Below, piece by piece: positions 18,234-28,189 of a stretch of DNA of 64,000 nt. Source of the stretch: Alphaproteobacteria bacterium (GTDB lineage: Bacteria; Pseudomonadota; Alphaproteobacteria; Rhodobacterales; Rhodobacteraceae); NCBI GenBank assembly GCA_030431825.1, contig JAUIIJ010000005.1, positions 1 to 64,000 on the forward strand. The letters are read 5' to 3'. A program made the position numbers and the translations under genes. Under the pieces are notes generated by a model. That model was not told the origin of the DNA. It worked only from the letters and a program-made list of their open reading frames with translations, and did not search any database. How positions within the stretch are numbered: the first letter of the stretch is position 1; each line of letters starts with the position of its first letter.

Positions 18234-19045
18234 AGGCCGGAACATGGGTCTCGCCTGCCGATGGGACTGTCGTGTCTCATGCAGAGGTGATCGCCCGGGC
18301 CAGCCGTTCGCGGGTCGTACTGCTGGGAGAACAGCATGACCGCGCGGACAATCATCGCTGGCAGATGCATGTCGCGGCGGGGTTGCTCGCGCATCGGGCG
18401 GACATGGTCATGGGCTTTGAAATGTTCCCCGCCCGTCTGACGCCGGTCTTGATGGAGTGGAGCCGTGGAGAGCTGTCCGAGTCCGGATTTCTCGAGCATA
18501 GCGAATGGCAAGAGGTGTGGCGTTTTGCCCCCGAGCTCTACATGCCGCTTTTCCGGTTCTGCCGGGATCACGCGATCCCGATGATCGGGCTGAATTGCCG
18601 CCGTGATCTGGTGAGCGAGGTCGGCAAGGAGGGTTGGGATGCGATACCGGAACGCTTGCGAGAGGGGTTGACACCGTCACGGCCAGCGACCCCCGCCTAT
18701 CGGCAGTATCTGTTCGACATTACCGGTGGCCTGCGGCCGGGCAGGGCGGCCCAATCCGCTGACGACCCTGCCTTTGACCGGTTCGTGCGGGCGCAGCAGA
18801 CATGGGACAGGGCCTTTGCCTGCCGGATCGCAGACGTCGCCCAACAGCCAGACGCGCCGCTGGTGGTTGGAATCATCGGCCGTGGTCATCTGGAATTCGG
18901 GCATGGCACGCCTTTCCAGCTGACCGACCTGGGCATCGGCGAATTCATGACCTTGCTGCCGCAGGATGCCGCCGCCCCGGTCGTTCCGAATGTCGCAGAG
19001 GCAGTGTGCTACATGGCCGGTCAAAGCGTTTCGGGACCGACCTGA
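18230..19045 (+). CDS. ChaN-like (DUF399) haem-binding protein
   Basis: A 271-residue member of the ChaN/DUF399 family, a Tiki/EreA-like fold whose characterised Campylobacter member binds haem. Diagnostic stretches are VVLLGEQHDRADNHRWQMHV (about residues 26-45), VMGFEMFPA, and the C-terminal GIIGRGHLEFGHGTP. Unlike Campylobacter ChaN there is no evident lipoprotein signal here, so it may be cytoplasmic. It starts inside the stop of the HemS/ChuX-like gene and is last in the operon. It probably handles haem iron or a metal-porphyrin ligand taken up by the receptor. Confidence 0.7.
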   Translation: MKAGTWVSPADGTVVSHAEVIARASRSRVVLLGEQHDRADNHRWQMHVAAGLLAHRADMVMGFEMFPARLTPVLMEWSRGELSESGFLEHSEWQEVWRFAPELYMPLFRFCRDHAIPMIGLNCRRDLVSEVGKEGWDAIPERLREGLTPSRPATPAYRQYLFDITGGLRPGRAAQSADDPAFDRFVRAQQTWDRAFACRIADVAQQPDAPLVVGIIGRGHLEFGHGTPFQLTDLGIGEFMTLLPQDAAAPVVPNVAEAVCYMAGQSVSGPT

Positions 19046-19212
19046 GGCACCTGACGCCTTCTGAAATCAAAGGTTGCCGCGCCAGGTGACACCGGATGTT
19101 CAGGTCCATCGCGAGACGTCTGGATCCGTCTGGCCCCTCGGCGGACCCATGTAACTGCACAACCTGATCGAGCAGCATGTCCCGGTTGCCAAATCGCGGA
19201 TACCAGGCCGGT

Positions 19213-22200
19213 TCAGGCGGCGTTTTCCTTTCTGGACTGAATGTCGGAACGCAGCGCCGCGCGCTGTTTTGCGACCTTCGCGGCATGGCGTGCGCGGACA
19301 TGGCCATATCCGCGAATGTGCTCGGGCAGGTCCAGCAGCCTGGTGATCGCGTCCGCATGCGGCTCTGACCAGTTGGCGAGTGCGAAATCTATATCTGCCT
19401 GATAGTCGGCCAGAAGCGCGCGGGCGAGCTTTGCCTCGTCATTGTTGCGGAAGGGATCGAACAGGGTGCCGCGCAGGAAACGCAGGCGATTCATCATGTC
19501 GAAAAAGCGCAGCGCCGTCCTGCCCTTCACAGCGCCCTTGGTCATCTTGCCGGTCTTCTCGTCCCGGCCGCCATAGGGCCAGGCGCCAAAATAGAAGGTC
19601 AGTTCCATGTCGCCCTGGAACGTATCTTCCAGCCCCTCGCGGAAACTCGGCTTGCCGTAGAGGCGCGCGACCTCCCATTCATCCTTGACCGCCATCAATT
19701 TGTAGAGCCCGCGCGCAGCGGCCGTCACGGCAGCATCCGGCAGACCCCTGGCCTGCAATTGCGCGATCCGGTCCTTGTAGGAGGCGGCAAACGCGGCATC
19801 CTTGTAGGCGGTCAGCAGCTCGGCGCGATGCGCGATCACCTCATCGGGTGTCCGGGCGCGATACGCATCCAGTTCAACCGGCGCGTTCTCTCCGGCCAGC
19901 GTGCGCGCGGCCTGCGGATCGGCCATGGCGATGCGGCCAAGGTCAAAAGCCTGCCGGTTTCTGGTCACGGCCACCCCGTTGAGCTCGATTGCGCGATGGA
20001 TCGCTTCCTGAGAAAGCGGTATCCCGCCCTGTTGCCAGGCGGCCCCCATCAGCACCATGTTGGCAAAGACCCGGTCGCCCATCACCTTTTCCGCCAGGCC
20101 CTGCGCATCGAAGGCGACGGCGGCGTCGCCCAGAACGCGGGTCAGGCGTTCGGCCTGTTCCGCACCGTTCAGCCGCCAGTCGGGATTGGCCGAAAATTCG
20201 GCGGTTGGCACCACGGTCGTATCGGTCACCGCCACGGATTTGCCCGGCGTCAGTTTTGACAGGGCTTCATCCCCCGCCGCCACCACCAGGTCGCATCCGA
20301 TCAGCGCGTCCGCCTCGCCGCTGGCGATTCGCGTGGCCCGCATGTCATCGGGGCTGAGCGCTATCTTGATATGGCTGTGGACCGCGCCGTATTTCTGCGC
20401 CAGCCCCGTGATGTCGAGATTGGACGAGAAATAGCCGTCGGCATGGGCGGCCACGGCCAGCGTCTGGCCGACGGTCACGACGCCCGCGCCGCCGATCCCG
20501 GACACCAGGATGGACCACGAGCCGTCAATCTGGCGCTCTGGCGGTTCCGGCAGGTGGCTGGCGTCGATGGCGACCTCGGCTGTTGCGGCCTTGCGCGGCG
20601 TCGCACCGGTGACCGTCACGAACGAGGGGCAGAAACCTTCAACGCAGGAGAAATCCTTGTTGCAGGACGATTGATTGATCTTCCGCTTGCGGCCCAGTTC
20701 GGTTTCCAGCGGTTCGATGGCCATGCAGGCCGAAACGGTCGAGCAATCGCCGCAGCCTTCGCAGACCTCCGGGTTGATATAAACACGCTTGTCGGGATCG
20801 ACCCATTTGCCGCGTTTGCGCAACCGGCGGCGCTCGGTGGCGCAGGGCTGATCGTAGATGATGACGCTGACACCGCTATGTGATGTCATCCCTTTCTGCA
20901 CCATCTCCAGCTCGGTGCGCGGGTGCAGGGTAACGCCGGTGCCGAGCTCCTTGCCTTCGTATTTTTCGGGCTCATCGGAAACCAGCGCGATCCGTTCCAC
21001 CCCTTCGGCGCGCAATTGCTCGATCATCTGGGTCGGACTGATTTCGCCATCATGCGGCTGCCCGCCGGTCATCGACACGAAGCCATTGTGCAACAGCTTG
21101 TAGGTCATGGTTGCCTTCGCCGCGATCGCGGCGCGGATCGCCATCAGACCGGAATGGAAATAGGTTCCATCGCCCATATTGGCAAACACGTGCTTTTCGT
21201 CGGTGAACGGGAACTGGCCCAGCCAAAGCACCCCTTCGCCGCCCATGTGGCTGACCGAGTTCGTCTTCATCGGATCGCGCAGCATCGCCATCGTGTGACA
21301 GCCGATCCCGGCCAGGGCGCGGGACCCTTCGATGACCTGGGTCGATCGGCCATGCGGACACCCGGCGCAGAACGAAGGCGGGCGGATTGCGCCGCGCCCA
21401 GGCTTGAGCGGTGTCTCGGGCCGGTTCGACAACCTCACACCGCAGGCGGGGTCGATCTCGTTGGCGACGCGCACCAGCACGCCGGTGACCATGTTCGGAT
21501 CGATTTCGCCAAAGTTCGGAAAGGCACAGCCATCGGCGTCGGACGCATAGGCCTGGCCATGATATGTCTTGCCGACGATGCGCGGCGCCGTGTCCGATCC
21601 ATACAGGATACTGCGAATCTGATCTTCGAGCAGTGCGCGCTTTTCCTCGACCACGACAATCGCGTCGAGCCCCTTTGCGAAGGTGCGGATCGCGTCGGCG
21701 TCAAGCGGCCAGACCATGCCGACCTTGAGTCGCCGGACGGGCATGCCGCCAAGTCGGCCATCCTGATACCCCAGCCCCGCCAGCGCCTGGGTCAGATCCT
21801 GCCAGGCCTTGCCCGCCGCGACGATACCGATGCGCGCGTCATCGGCGCCGTCATGCTGGTTGAGATCGTTGGCCCTGGCATAGGTCAGCACCTTCTTCAG
21901 TTTGACATCCCACAACAACCGTTCCTGTTCGAGGATCGGCATGAAGGGTTTGATCGTGGTATCCGGGCCTTCGTCGTCCGGCACGGTGATTGCCGGGCTG
22001 TCCGGGCCGACATGGACCGAGCCGCCGCCCTCGACCACATCGGTCACCAGTTTCATGCCGACAAGTGTTGAGCTGTAGCGGCTCATGGCGATGCCGTGCA
22101 AACCCATGTCGAGCACGTCCTGTGCATTCGCAGGGGCGAGCAGCGGCATTCCGAGCGACGCGAAATTCAGGTCGGAGTAACACGCCAGAGTCGAAGATTT

Positions 22201-22668
22201 TGCGCCGTGATCGTCGCCCACCAGCAGCAGCGACCCACCCTTCGGGTTGGTCCCGGCAAGGTTTGCGTGGCGGATCGGGTCCATCGAGCGGTCCAGTCCC
22301 GGCGCCTTGCCGTACCAGATCGAGAACACGCCATCGACCCGTGCGCCCGGAAACAGCCCGACCTGTTGCGATCCCCACGCGGCGGTCGCAGCCAGGTCCT
22401 CGTTCAGACCGGGCTGAAAATAGATATTGTGCTCTTTCAGCGCGGCCTCTGCCTGCCAGAGGTTCATGTCGTAGGTGCCCACCGGGCTGCCGCGGTAGCC
22501 GGAAATATAGCCACCGGTGTTCAGCCCCGCCGCCGCGTCGCGCTTGCGCTGCTGGATCGGCAACCGGACCAGAGCCTGCATGCCGGTCATGTAGACCCAG
22601 CCTTCGTCCTGGCTCAACCGGTCCTCGAGCGTCATTTCAAGTCGTTTCTGCGGTGAATGGTGGGTCAT
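19213..22668 (-). CDS. Indolepyruvate ferredoxin oxidoreductase (fused alpha-beta)
   Basis: A 1151-residue fused enzyme that oxidatively decarboxylates aryl or branched 2-oxo acids to acyl-CoA with ferredoxin reduction. The N-terminal half contains the thiamine-diphosphate domains (for example GYRGSPVGTYD and PPSFCAGCPHGRSTQ). The middle has a cysteine-rich iron-sulfur segment (VCEGCGDCSTVSACMAI, then CNKDFSCVEGFCPSF). The second half carries the gamma-type domain with GIGGAGVVTVGQTLA. Length matches the fused IOR family common in Alphaproteobacteria. An AGGAAGG site precedes ATG 22668. It is the last gene of a minus-strand set with GMC and FAD-linked oxidoreductases, suggesting the three oxidise successive intermediates of one 2-hydroxy or 2-oxo acid route. 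Confidence 0.92.
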   Translation of the reverse strand: MTHHSPQKRLEMTLEDRLSQDEGWVYMTGMQALVRLPIQQRKRDAAAGLNTGGYISGYRGSPVGTYDMNLWQAEAALKEHNIYFQPGLNEDLAATAAWGSQQVGLFPGARVDGVFSIWYGKAPGLDRSMDPIRHANLAGTNPKGGSLLLVGDDHGAKSSTLACYSDLNFASLGMPLLAPANAQDVLDMGLHGIAMSRYSSTLVGMKLVTDVVEGGGSVHVGPDSPAITVPDDEGPDTTIKPFMPILEQERLLWDVKLKKVLTYARANDLNQHDGADDARIGIVAAGKAWQDLTQALAGLGYQDGRLGGMPVRRLKVGMVWPLDADAIRTFAKGLDAIVVVEEKRALLEDQIRSILYGSDTAPRIVGKTYHGQAYASDADGCAFPNFGEIDPNMVTGVLVRVANEIDPACGVRLSNRPETPLKPGRGAIRPPSFCAGCPHGRSTQVIEGSRALAGIGCHTMAMLRDPMKTNSVSHMGGEGVLWLGQFPFTDEKHVFANMGDGTYFHSGLMAIRAAIAAKATMTYKLLHNGFVSMTGGQPHDGEISPTQMIEQLRAEGVERIALVSDEPEKYEGKELGTGVTLHPRTELEMVQKGMTSHSGVSVIIYDQPCATERRRLRKRGKWVDPDKRVYINPEVCEGCGDCSTVSACMAIEPLETELGRKRKINQSSCNKDFSCVEGFCPSFVTVTGATPRKAATAEVAIDASHLPEPPERQIDGSWSILVSGIGGAGVVTVGQTLAVAAHADGYFSSNLDITGLAQKYGAVHSHIKIALSPDDMRATRIASGEADALIGCDLVVAAGDEALSKLTPGKSVAVTDTTVVPTAEFSANPDWRLNGAEQAERLTRVLGDAAVAFDAQGLAEKVMGDRVFANMVLMGAAWQQGGIPLSQEAIHRAIELNGVAVTRNRQAFDLGRIAMADPQAARTLAGENAPVELDAYRARTPDEVIAHRAELLTAYKDAAFAASYKDRIAQLQARGLPDAAVTAAARGLYKLMAVKDEWEVARLYGKPSFREGLEDTFQGDMELTFYFGAWPYGGRDEKTGKMTKGAVKGRTALRFFDMMNRLRFLRGTLFDPFRNNDEAKLARALLADYQADIDFALANWSEPHADAITRLLDLPEHIRGYGHVRARHAAKVAKQRAALRSDIQSRKENAA

Positions 22669-22732
22669 TTTGCCTTCCTTTTCTAACAGCTCGACGCGGG
22701 ACGGTGTCAGGGCAACCGCCCCGGTGCGCTCG

Positions 22733-24337
22733 TCATCCGGCCATGATGAAATCCGCGCATTTCTCGCCGATCATGAGGGTCGGTGCCGTGGTGTTGCCGC
22801 CGGTCAGGCGCGGCATCACCGACGCGTCCGAGATGCGCAGCCCCTCGACCCCGTTGACCTTGAGCGAGCGGGCATCGACCACGGCATCTTCATCCGTGCC
22901 CATGCGGCAGGTGCCGACCGGGTGATAGTTGGTGTCCGCGCGCGAACGGATGATTTCTTCCCAGTCGGCATCGGTCTTGCATTGCGAGGTGAACAGATCC
23001 TCTTCGATGACCGGGGCCATCTGGCGCGAGTTGATGATGATGTTGTGGACGCGCTTGCTGCCCTCCACCATCCGCTGCACGTCATCCTCGGTGTCCAGAA
23101 AGTTCGGATCGATCAGCAGCGGGTCCTTGTGATCGTTCGACTTGAGCTTGACCGTCCCGCGCGAACTCGGACGCAGATCGAGGATGTGACAGGACATGCC
23201 GTGACGGGGCTCCAGCTTGCGGGCATGGTCGATGGCAAGGCCGACAACGAATTCATACTGGATCTCGGGGCGGGGGCTGTCGGGCGACAGGCGCATGAAG
23301 CCGTTCACTTCGGCAAAGTTGGATGTGAACATACCCCGCCGCTCTTTCTTGTAGCGGCGCCAGTTCCTGAAAAGGCTCCAAAGACCCTGGGGCGACATGC
23401 CCATCAGGTTCTCGCGGTCCTTGATATGGTATGCCAGAATGAAATCCATATGGTCCTGAAGGTCATATCCGACCATCGGCAGATCATGCACCGTTTCGAT
23501 GCCATGCTGTTTCAGGTCCGAAGCCCGGCCGATGCCGGACATCATCAGGATTTGCGGCGTACCAAAGGCACCCGCCGACAGGATGATCTCGCGGTTCACG
23601 CGGATCACCCGTTTTGCGCCCTTGTGTTCGACCTCAAGGCCAACGGCCTTCCGGCCTTCAAACACCACCCGGACGGCCTGGGTTTCCAGCAGCACGTTCA
23701 GGTTCGGGCGCTTGTCCATCACCGGCACGATAAAGGCATGGGCGGATGAACACCGTTGGCCTTCCTTCTGCATCACCTGCGCGATGGAATAACCTTCCTG
23801 ATGCGCCCCGTTCGGATCCGGGTTGGCCTTGAGTTGCGCCTCATCGAGCATCTGGCTCAGCTTGCCATGCCACGGGTTGTCGGTGCGGATACGTTCGACA
23901 TTCAATTCGCCGCCCTGACCGTGAAACTCATCAGTGACGGCGGTGTTGTTCTCGGATTTCTTGAAATAGGGAAGAACGTCGTCATAGCCCCATCCCGGGC
24001 ATCCCAGGTCACGCCATTCGTCATAGTCACCGCGATGCCCGCGCATGTAGACCAGCGCGTTGATCGCCGTCGATCCGCCAAGCCCGCGCCCGCGCGGCTG
24101 ATAGCCGACACGCCCCTTCAGACCCTTTTGCGGCACGGTCTCGTAAGCATAGTTGTGCTTGTTCTTTTTCGGTACATTCGCGATCAGCAACATCGGAACG
24201 TCGATCGTTGCGCCGGTATTCGCGCCGCCGGTCTCGATCACGGCAACCGTGGTCTTGCCGTCGGCGCTCAGCCGGTTGGCCACCGGCGCCCCGCCGGGTC
24301 CGCTGCCAACGACGATGTAATCGTAAACTTCAGTCAT
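22733..24337 (-). CDS. GMC-family FAD oxidoreductase (choline dehydrogenase-like)
   Basis: A 534-residue flavoenzyme oxidising an alcohol to an aldehyde. The N-terminal dinucleotide-binding motif VVGSGPGGAPVANRLS (residues 9-24) and the GMC signature region (PRGRGLGGSTAINALVYMRG, about 80-100) are clear. The C-terminal half has the active-site neighbourhood NYHPVGTCRMG with the catalytic His. GGGAGGA precedes ATG 24337. It lies 45 bp downstream of the FAD-linked oxidase and 64 bp upstream of the indolepyruvate ferredoxin oxidoreductase gene. BetA is the closest named relative in general pattern, but no betaine genes accompany it, so the substrate is left open. Confidence 0.88.
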   Translation of the reverse strand: MTEVYDYIVVGSGPGGAPVANRLSADGKTTVAVIETGGANTGATIDVPMLLIANVPKKNKHNYAYETVPQKGLKGRVGYQPRGRGLGGSTAINALVYMRGHRGDYDEWRDLGCPGWGYDDVLPYFKKSENNTAVTDEFHGQGGELNVERIRTDNPWHGKLSQMLDEAQLKANPDPNGAHQEGYSIAQVMQKEGQRCSSAHAFIVPVMDKRPNLNVLLETQAVRVVFEGRKAVGLEVEHKGAKRVIRVNREIILSAGAFGTPQILMMSGIGRASDLKQHGIETVHDLPMVGYDLQDHMDFILAYHIKDRENLMGMSPQGLWSLFRNWRRYKKERRGMFTSNFAEVNGFMRLSPDSPRPEIQYEFVVGLAIDHARKLEPRHGMSCHILDLRPSSRGTVKLKSNDHKDPLLIDPNFLDTEDDVQRMVEGSKRVHNIIINSRQMAPVIEEDLFTSQCKTDADWEEIIRSRADTNYHPVGTCRMGTDEDAVVDARSLKVNGVEGLRISDASVMPRLTGGNTTAPTLMIGEKCADFIMAG

Positions 24338-24382
24338 GGTCTTCCTCCCTGATGCGGCGTCTCCCGTCGCCGCCCGATGATT

Positions 24383-25783
24383 TCACTGGTCTTGCGGGGG
24401 GTTGGGCTCTGCATCGGGCAGCAGCCTCCCCTGTTGCAGGATGCCCCGCGGATCAAAAAGCGCCCGGACCTCGCGCATCAGAGCGATCGCCCCGGGCGAG
24501 CGGCTGTAGCCGAGATAATCCCGCTTGTCGCTGCCCAAGCCGTGTTCGGCCGAGATCGACCCCCCAAGCTTGCCGACCTCGCCATAGATCAGATGATTGA
24601 GCGCCTCCTTGTCGGCGGTATCGGCCGCCCCCAGCGTCACCACGAGATGCAGGTTGTTGTCACCCATATGCCCAAAGGCGGTCATGCGCATGTCGGGCCA
24701 GCGTTGCGCGACGCGCGCCTCGACGGCGGCGACAAACTGTTCCATCCTGCCGAGCGGTATCGAAACGTCATAGCCGATGGGCGGCATGTAGGCGGCGATG
24801 AGGGCGGCAATGTTGTTGCGCAGGCCCCACATCCCGTCGCGTTCGGCATTCGAGCGGGCCAGCACCAGATCGTCAACGAGGCCGGCCTCGACCACGGGTT
24901 CGAGCGCGGCGATGAACATGTCATCGGTCATGGCGCGCCCGCCTTCGGCTTCGAAGATCACATAGTAGGCGCTGCCCCTTTCGACGGGGAGCGCACCGCT
25001 GGCGGCCGATGCCACCGCATCGAAAAAGCCCGGCCACATGATTTCAAAGGCGGTCAAATCATTGCCGAGCGCCTCTTCCACCGCGGATTTCAGCTTCAGC
25101 ACGGCGTCGAATTCCGACAATGCGGCAAAGCCTGTCTGGCGGCTTGGCAGATCAGCACGCAGCCGCAGCACGGCACGGGTGACAATGCCCAGCGTTCCCT
25201 CGGCCCCGATGAACAGTTGCTTGAGGTCGTAGCCGGTGTTGTTCTTGACCATGCTGTTCATCAGGTCGATCACGCGGCCATCCGGCAGAACGACCTCGAG
25301 GCCCAGAACCTGTTCGCGCATCATGCCAAAGCGCAACGCCTTTTCTCCGCCCGCATTGCAGGCGATCAGACCGCCGATCGTCGCCGACCCGCGCGAGCCC
25401 AGATCGAGCGGAAAGCTCAGCCCCGCCTCGGCAACCCTTTCCTGCACATCCTGAAGTATCGCACCCGCGCCCACTGTCGCGACACGGTTGCCTTCGTCGA
25501 TGTCGATCCCGCGCATCGCTTCGAGCGACAGCAGCCACTCGCCTTCGGCCAGAGCCAGCCCGCCGGCGAGCCCGGTTGCGCCGCCCATCACCGTCAGCCG
25601 CTGTCCGGCGGCATGACAGAGGCGCAAGACGGCTGAAACCTCTTGCGTGCTGCGTGGCCGGATCAGCCATGTCGCAGGGGCCTGACGACCGATCGGATCC
25701 AGGGCGCGGCCAAGAACGTCTTCGGGTGAAACAAGACGATCCCGCCCGATTTCAGCGGCAATCGTATCGGCCAGTCCGGTCAT
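24383..25783 (-). CDS. FAD-linked oxidase (GlcD / D-2-hydroxyacid dehydrogenase type)
   Basis: FAD-binding oxidoreductase of the VAO/GlcD family, oxidising a D-2-hydroxy acid such as glycolate, D-lactate or D-2-hydroxyglutarate. The PCMH-type FAD domain is visible as TVMGGATGLAGGLALAEGEW and GSRGSATIGGLIACNAGGEK. The C-terminal cap domain ends with SISAEHGLGSDKRDYL, a family landmark. The frame is open to 25936, but ATG 25783 has GGAGGG just upstream and begins at the family start (MTGLADTIAAEIG), giving 466 residues. First enzyme gene after the AraC regulator, with GMC and ferredoxin oxidoreductase genes following. Confidence 0.88.
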   Translation of the reverse strand: MTGLADTIAAEIGRDRLVSPEDVLGRALDPIGRQAPATWLIRPRSTQEVSAVLRLCHAAGQRLTVMGGATGLAGGLALAEGEWLLSLEAMRGIDIDEGNRVATVGAGAILQDVQERVAEAGLSFPLDLGSRGSATIGGLIACNAGGEKALRFGMMREQVLGLEVVLPDGRVIDLMNSMVKNNTGYDLKQLFIGAEGTLGIVTRAVLRLRADLPSRQTGFAALSEFDAVLKLKSAVEEALGNDLTAFEIMWPGFFDAVASAASGALPVERGSAYYVIFEAEGGRAMTDDMFIAALEPVVEAGLVDDLVLARSNAERDGMWGLRNNIAALIAAYMPPIGYDVSIPLGRMEQFVAAVEARVAQRWPDMRMTAFGHMGDNNLHLVVTLGAADTADKEALNHLIYGEVGKLGGSISAEHGLGSDKRDYLGYSRSPGAIALMREVRALFDPRGILQQGRLLPDAEPNPPQDQ

Positions 25784-25943
25784 TGCACCGCCCTCCGGGA
25801 GGCGTCCGCCCGAAGATCGTGTCCGTTCCCGTGAACCGGACCCTCCTGCAATGGGATTCGCATTTCCGACATCCTTTCCCCCTTCCTTTCCTTTTCCAAG
25901 GGATTGGCGCGCCGCATCAGGGTCAGTTTTATTCAAAATGGGG

Positions 25944-26984
25944 TCATTTTAGGCCATTCGGCCAATTATCACCCCCTCCTGCGCGCAAATCCTCCCGATA
26001 CTCCTGTGGTGTCACCCCGTGAAGGGCGCGGAACGCCCGCCTGAAATTGGCCACATCGCTATATCCGACGGCCAGTGCGACATCCGCGATCGTCATGCGG
26101 GTTTCACCCAGATAACGGCGCGCGATATCGCTCTGCACCGATTGCTTCAACAGGCGGAAAGACAGGTTTTCTTCGGACAGGCGGCGGCGCAGGCTGCGCT
26201 CTCCCATCCCGAGACGACGCGCCACAAAGGCCGTGGTCAGCGGCTTTTCGATATTCGCGATCATGACCGCCTGCACCTCGGCCGAGAATTTCGAGGCATT
26301 TCGCACGCTGGCAAGCGCATCGCCACAGAGCTTCCTGGCCAGTGCCGCGCCGACCGTGCTCTTGTGGCGCAGCGGAGCGTTCATGGCCCAGGGCTTGAGA
26401 ACGATTGCATCTCTCCGGGCGTCGGGGATGACATGCAGCCCCTTGTCGCGCAGCAGATCCTGCGAGAGCTTGTCCGCCCGTGCCGACAGCTGGACGGCGG
26501 ATGTGAAATCGTCCCGACCGATGGCATCGGAAATCAGCGACAGGAACATCCCGATGTTGAAATCCAGCAGTCGCGGATAGATGTCGTGATCCTCGGCGGT
26601 GCCGGGCAGGGGGTAAAAGACAAGCCCGCTGTCACCCTCGGCATCATGCACGTCCAGCCCGATCATCGGCGATGACAGCGGCCGGTACCGCATGGTGAAC
26701 CGCAGGGCCAGCCGCAGGTCCGGCTGGCTCATCACGGCGAGGCCGAAAATGCCGAAATCGGTAAAGCGAAACCTCTGTCCGGCCCGAAACACGGTGTCGG
26801 CGCTGGCCACATGGGCGACGATCACGCGAAAGATCGCGAGAATCTCATCAAGCGCAAAGAGCCGGTCGACATTCCTGAACTCGTCCGGCCCGATACCGAA
26901 GGGCGACAGAAGCTGGCGAAGCGTGCCATCGGAGAGGCCCGCTTCATCGACCAGCGCCAGAAGTTTCGCCGAGGTGTGTTTCAT
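25944..26984 (-). CDS. AraC-family transcriptional regulator
   Basis: A 346-residue regulator with an N-terminal ligand-binding domain of the arabinose-binding-like type used by OruR/ArgR-like AraC proteins. A C-terminal double helix-turn-helix (about residues 240-335) includes VARRLGMGERSLRRRLSEENLSF (first 20 of a recognisable HTH) and the signature IADVALAVGYSDVANFRRAF. It lies immediately upstream of, and on the same strand as, the FAD-linked oxidase, GMC and IOR genes and probably activates them in response to their substrate. Confidence 0.9.
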   Translation of the reverse strand: MKHTSAKLLALVDEAGLSDGTLRQLLSPFGIGPDEFRNVDRLFALDEILAIFRVIVAHVASADTVFRAGQRFRFTDFGIFGLAVMSQPDLRLALRFTMRYRPLSSPMIGLDVHDAEGDSGLVFYPLPGTAEDHDIYPRLLDFNIGMFLSLISDAIGRDDFTSAVQLSARADKLSQDLLRDKGLHVIPDARRDAIVLKPWAMNAPLRHKSTVGAALARKLCGDALASVRNASKFSAEVQAVMIANIEKPLTTAFVARRLGMGERSLRRRLSEENLSFRLLKQSVQSDIARRYLGETRMTIADVALAVGYSDVANFRRAFRALHGVTPQEYREDLRAGGGDNWPNGLK

Positions 26985-27174
26985 GACCCCAGTCTACATC
27001 GCGTCCCGCCGCAAACAAAGCTGCGCCACGACACGCTTGCTCAGTCACGCATGCGCCGTCTGCGCGACAGGTTTGCTCCGGCTCTCACACGCTTGCCCGA
27101 GAGTGCCATAATGTCTGACGGCTGGATGCTCGATACACGGGTTATCCGCGCGGCCGCGTCCGAACGGTGATCCG

Positions 27175-27726
27175 CTATGCGTCGAGTCGTTTCGTGTCGG
27201 ACAACATTTGCGTCAGCGCATCCCGTGCGGCATCCAGATGGGCAATGGATGCATGTCGCGCCTCCAGACGGTTGCGTTCGACAAGTGCCAGTGCAAGGCG
27301 GCGCATCTCGCGCAGGGAGTTCTGCCGCCTTTGCGGATCGCTCATCAACTGCGACCGCAGGTAAGAGATCCGGTCTATGACGTTTTCGAGCGCGCGCCGG
27401 ATCTCGGTGTTGCGGCAACCGCTGAACACGATGGCGAAGAACCTCTCTTTCGCGTTGCGAATCTGTTCCACGTCATCTGTGAGCATGGTGCGTTCCAGCG
27501 CGTCGAACGCCTGCTGCAAATCCTCCAGTTCCTGATCGCTGGCACGTTCGGTGAACAATTCGATCGCAAGCGTTTCGACCGCTGCTCTCAACTCGAAGAT
27601 CTCGTGGATACTGCGGATCGACAGATTTGCGACGGTATAGCCACGGTAGGATTGCCGCACGATCAGTCCCGTCGCTTCGGTATGGGACAGGGCCTCGCGC
27701 AGTACAGATCGGCTTGCGCCCTGACA
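27175..27726 (-). pseudogene. GntR-family regulator, 5'-truncated (FCD subfamily)
   Basis: The preserved part is a typical GntR/FCD regulator from the recognition helix onward (GASRSVLREALSHTEATGLI), followed by a complete C-terminal FCD ligand domain of about 150 residues. The first ~45 residues, containing the start of the winged helix, are missing. An ATG can be found at 27738, but only six unrelated residues separate it from the homologous part, and an in-frame stop lies 21 bp further upstream. The truncation point falls at the same place where the divergently oriented AA_synth gene is also cut, so one deletion removed both 5' ends and the shared promoter. Confidence 0.75.
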
Positions 27727-28189
27727 TGTGGAAGACATGCGTCCCGAGATCAGGGATCATGGCCCGGAAATCGGCAAGTTGCTGACGGGCATGCTGCTGG
27801 ATGTGACGGGCGATGGGCTGGAAGGTTGCGGCAAGGCCAGCGTCGTGGGCATGGGCGGTGAGACCGAGCACGCGCAGGCGCTGACCCACACGCTGCATTT
27901 CGGCAACCCGTTCCGCGAGGCGATCAATGCCAAGACCTATCTGGTGTTTTCCAACACCCGCGGGGCGGCGGGCTGCCCGATCACGATTCCGCTGATGGAC
28001 AAGGATGATGGCGGCCGGCGGTCTCATTACCAGACGATCCAGACCTGCATCACGGATGCGCCGGCAGAAGATGAAATCGTCGTGGCGCTCGGCGCATCCG
28101 TCGGCGGGCATCCGAACCATCGCATCGGCGACCGCTATGAGGACCTGCGCGAGATGGGGCGCGACGTGGACAATCCGGCGGGTGTCTGA
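27725..28189 (+). pseudogene. Amino acid synthesis (AA_synth, DUF1185) family protein, 5'-truncated
   Basis: About 154 residues match the PF06684-type family, whose enzymatic role is poorly defined. Recognisable pieces are VEDMRPEIRDHGPEIGKLL, YGKAAIVG-like GCGKASVVGMGGETEHAQAL, and DAPAEDEIVVALGASVGGHP near the end. Full-length relatives are about 190-200 residues and have some 45 residues before VED. Here the frame is stopped 3 codons upstream of that Val, and no native start is present (GTG 27728 is the first usable codon, without a ribosome-binding site). The stop codon is directly followed by the ATG of the alpha/beta hydrolase. Confidence 0.7.

Noticed and set aside
27728..28189. AA_synth as a functional short protein from GTG 27728
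   Set aside because: No ribosome-binding site, and homology continues to the very first codon while the family has ~45 more residues upstream.
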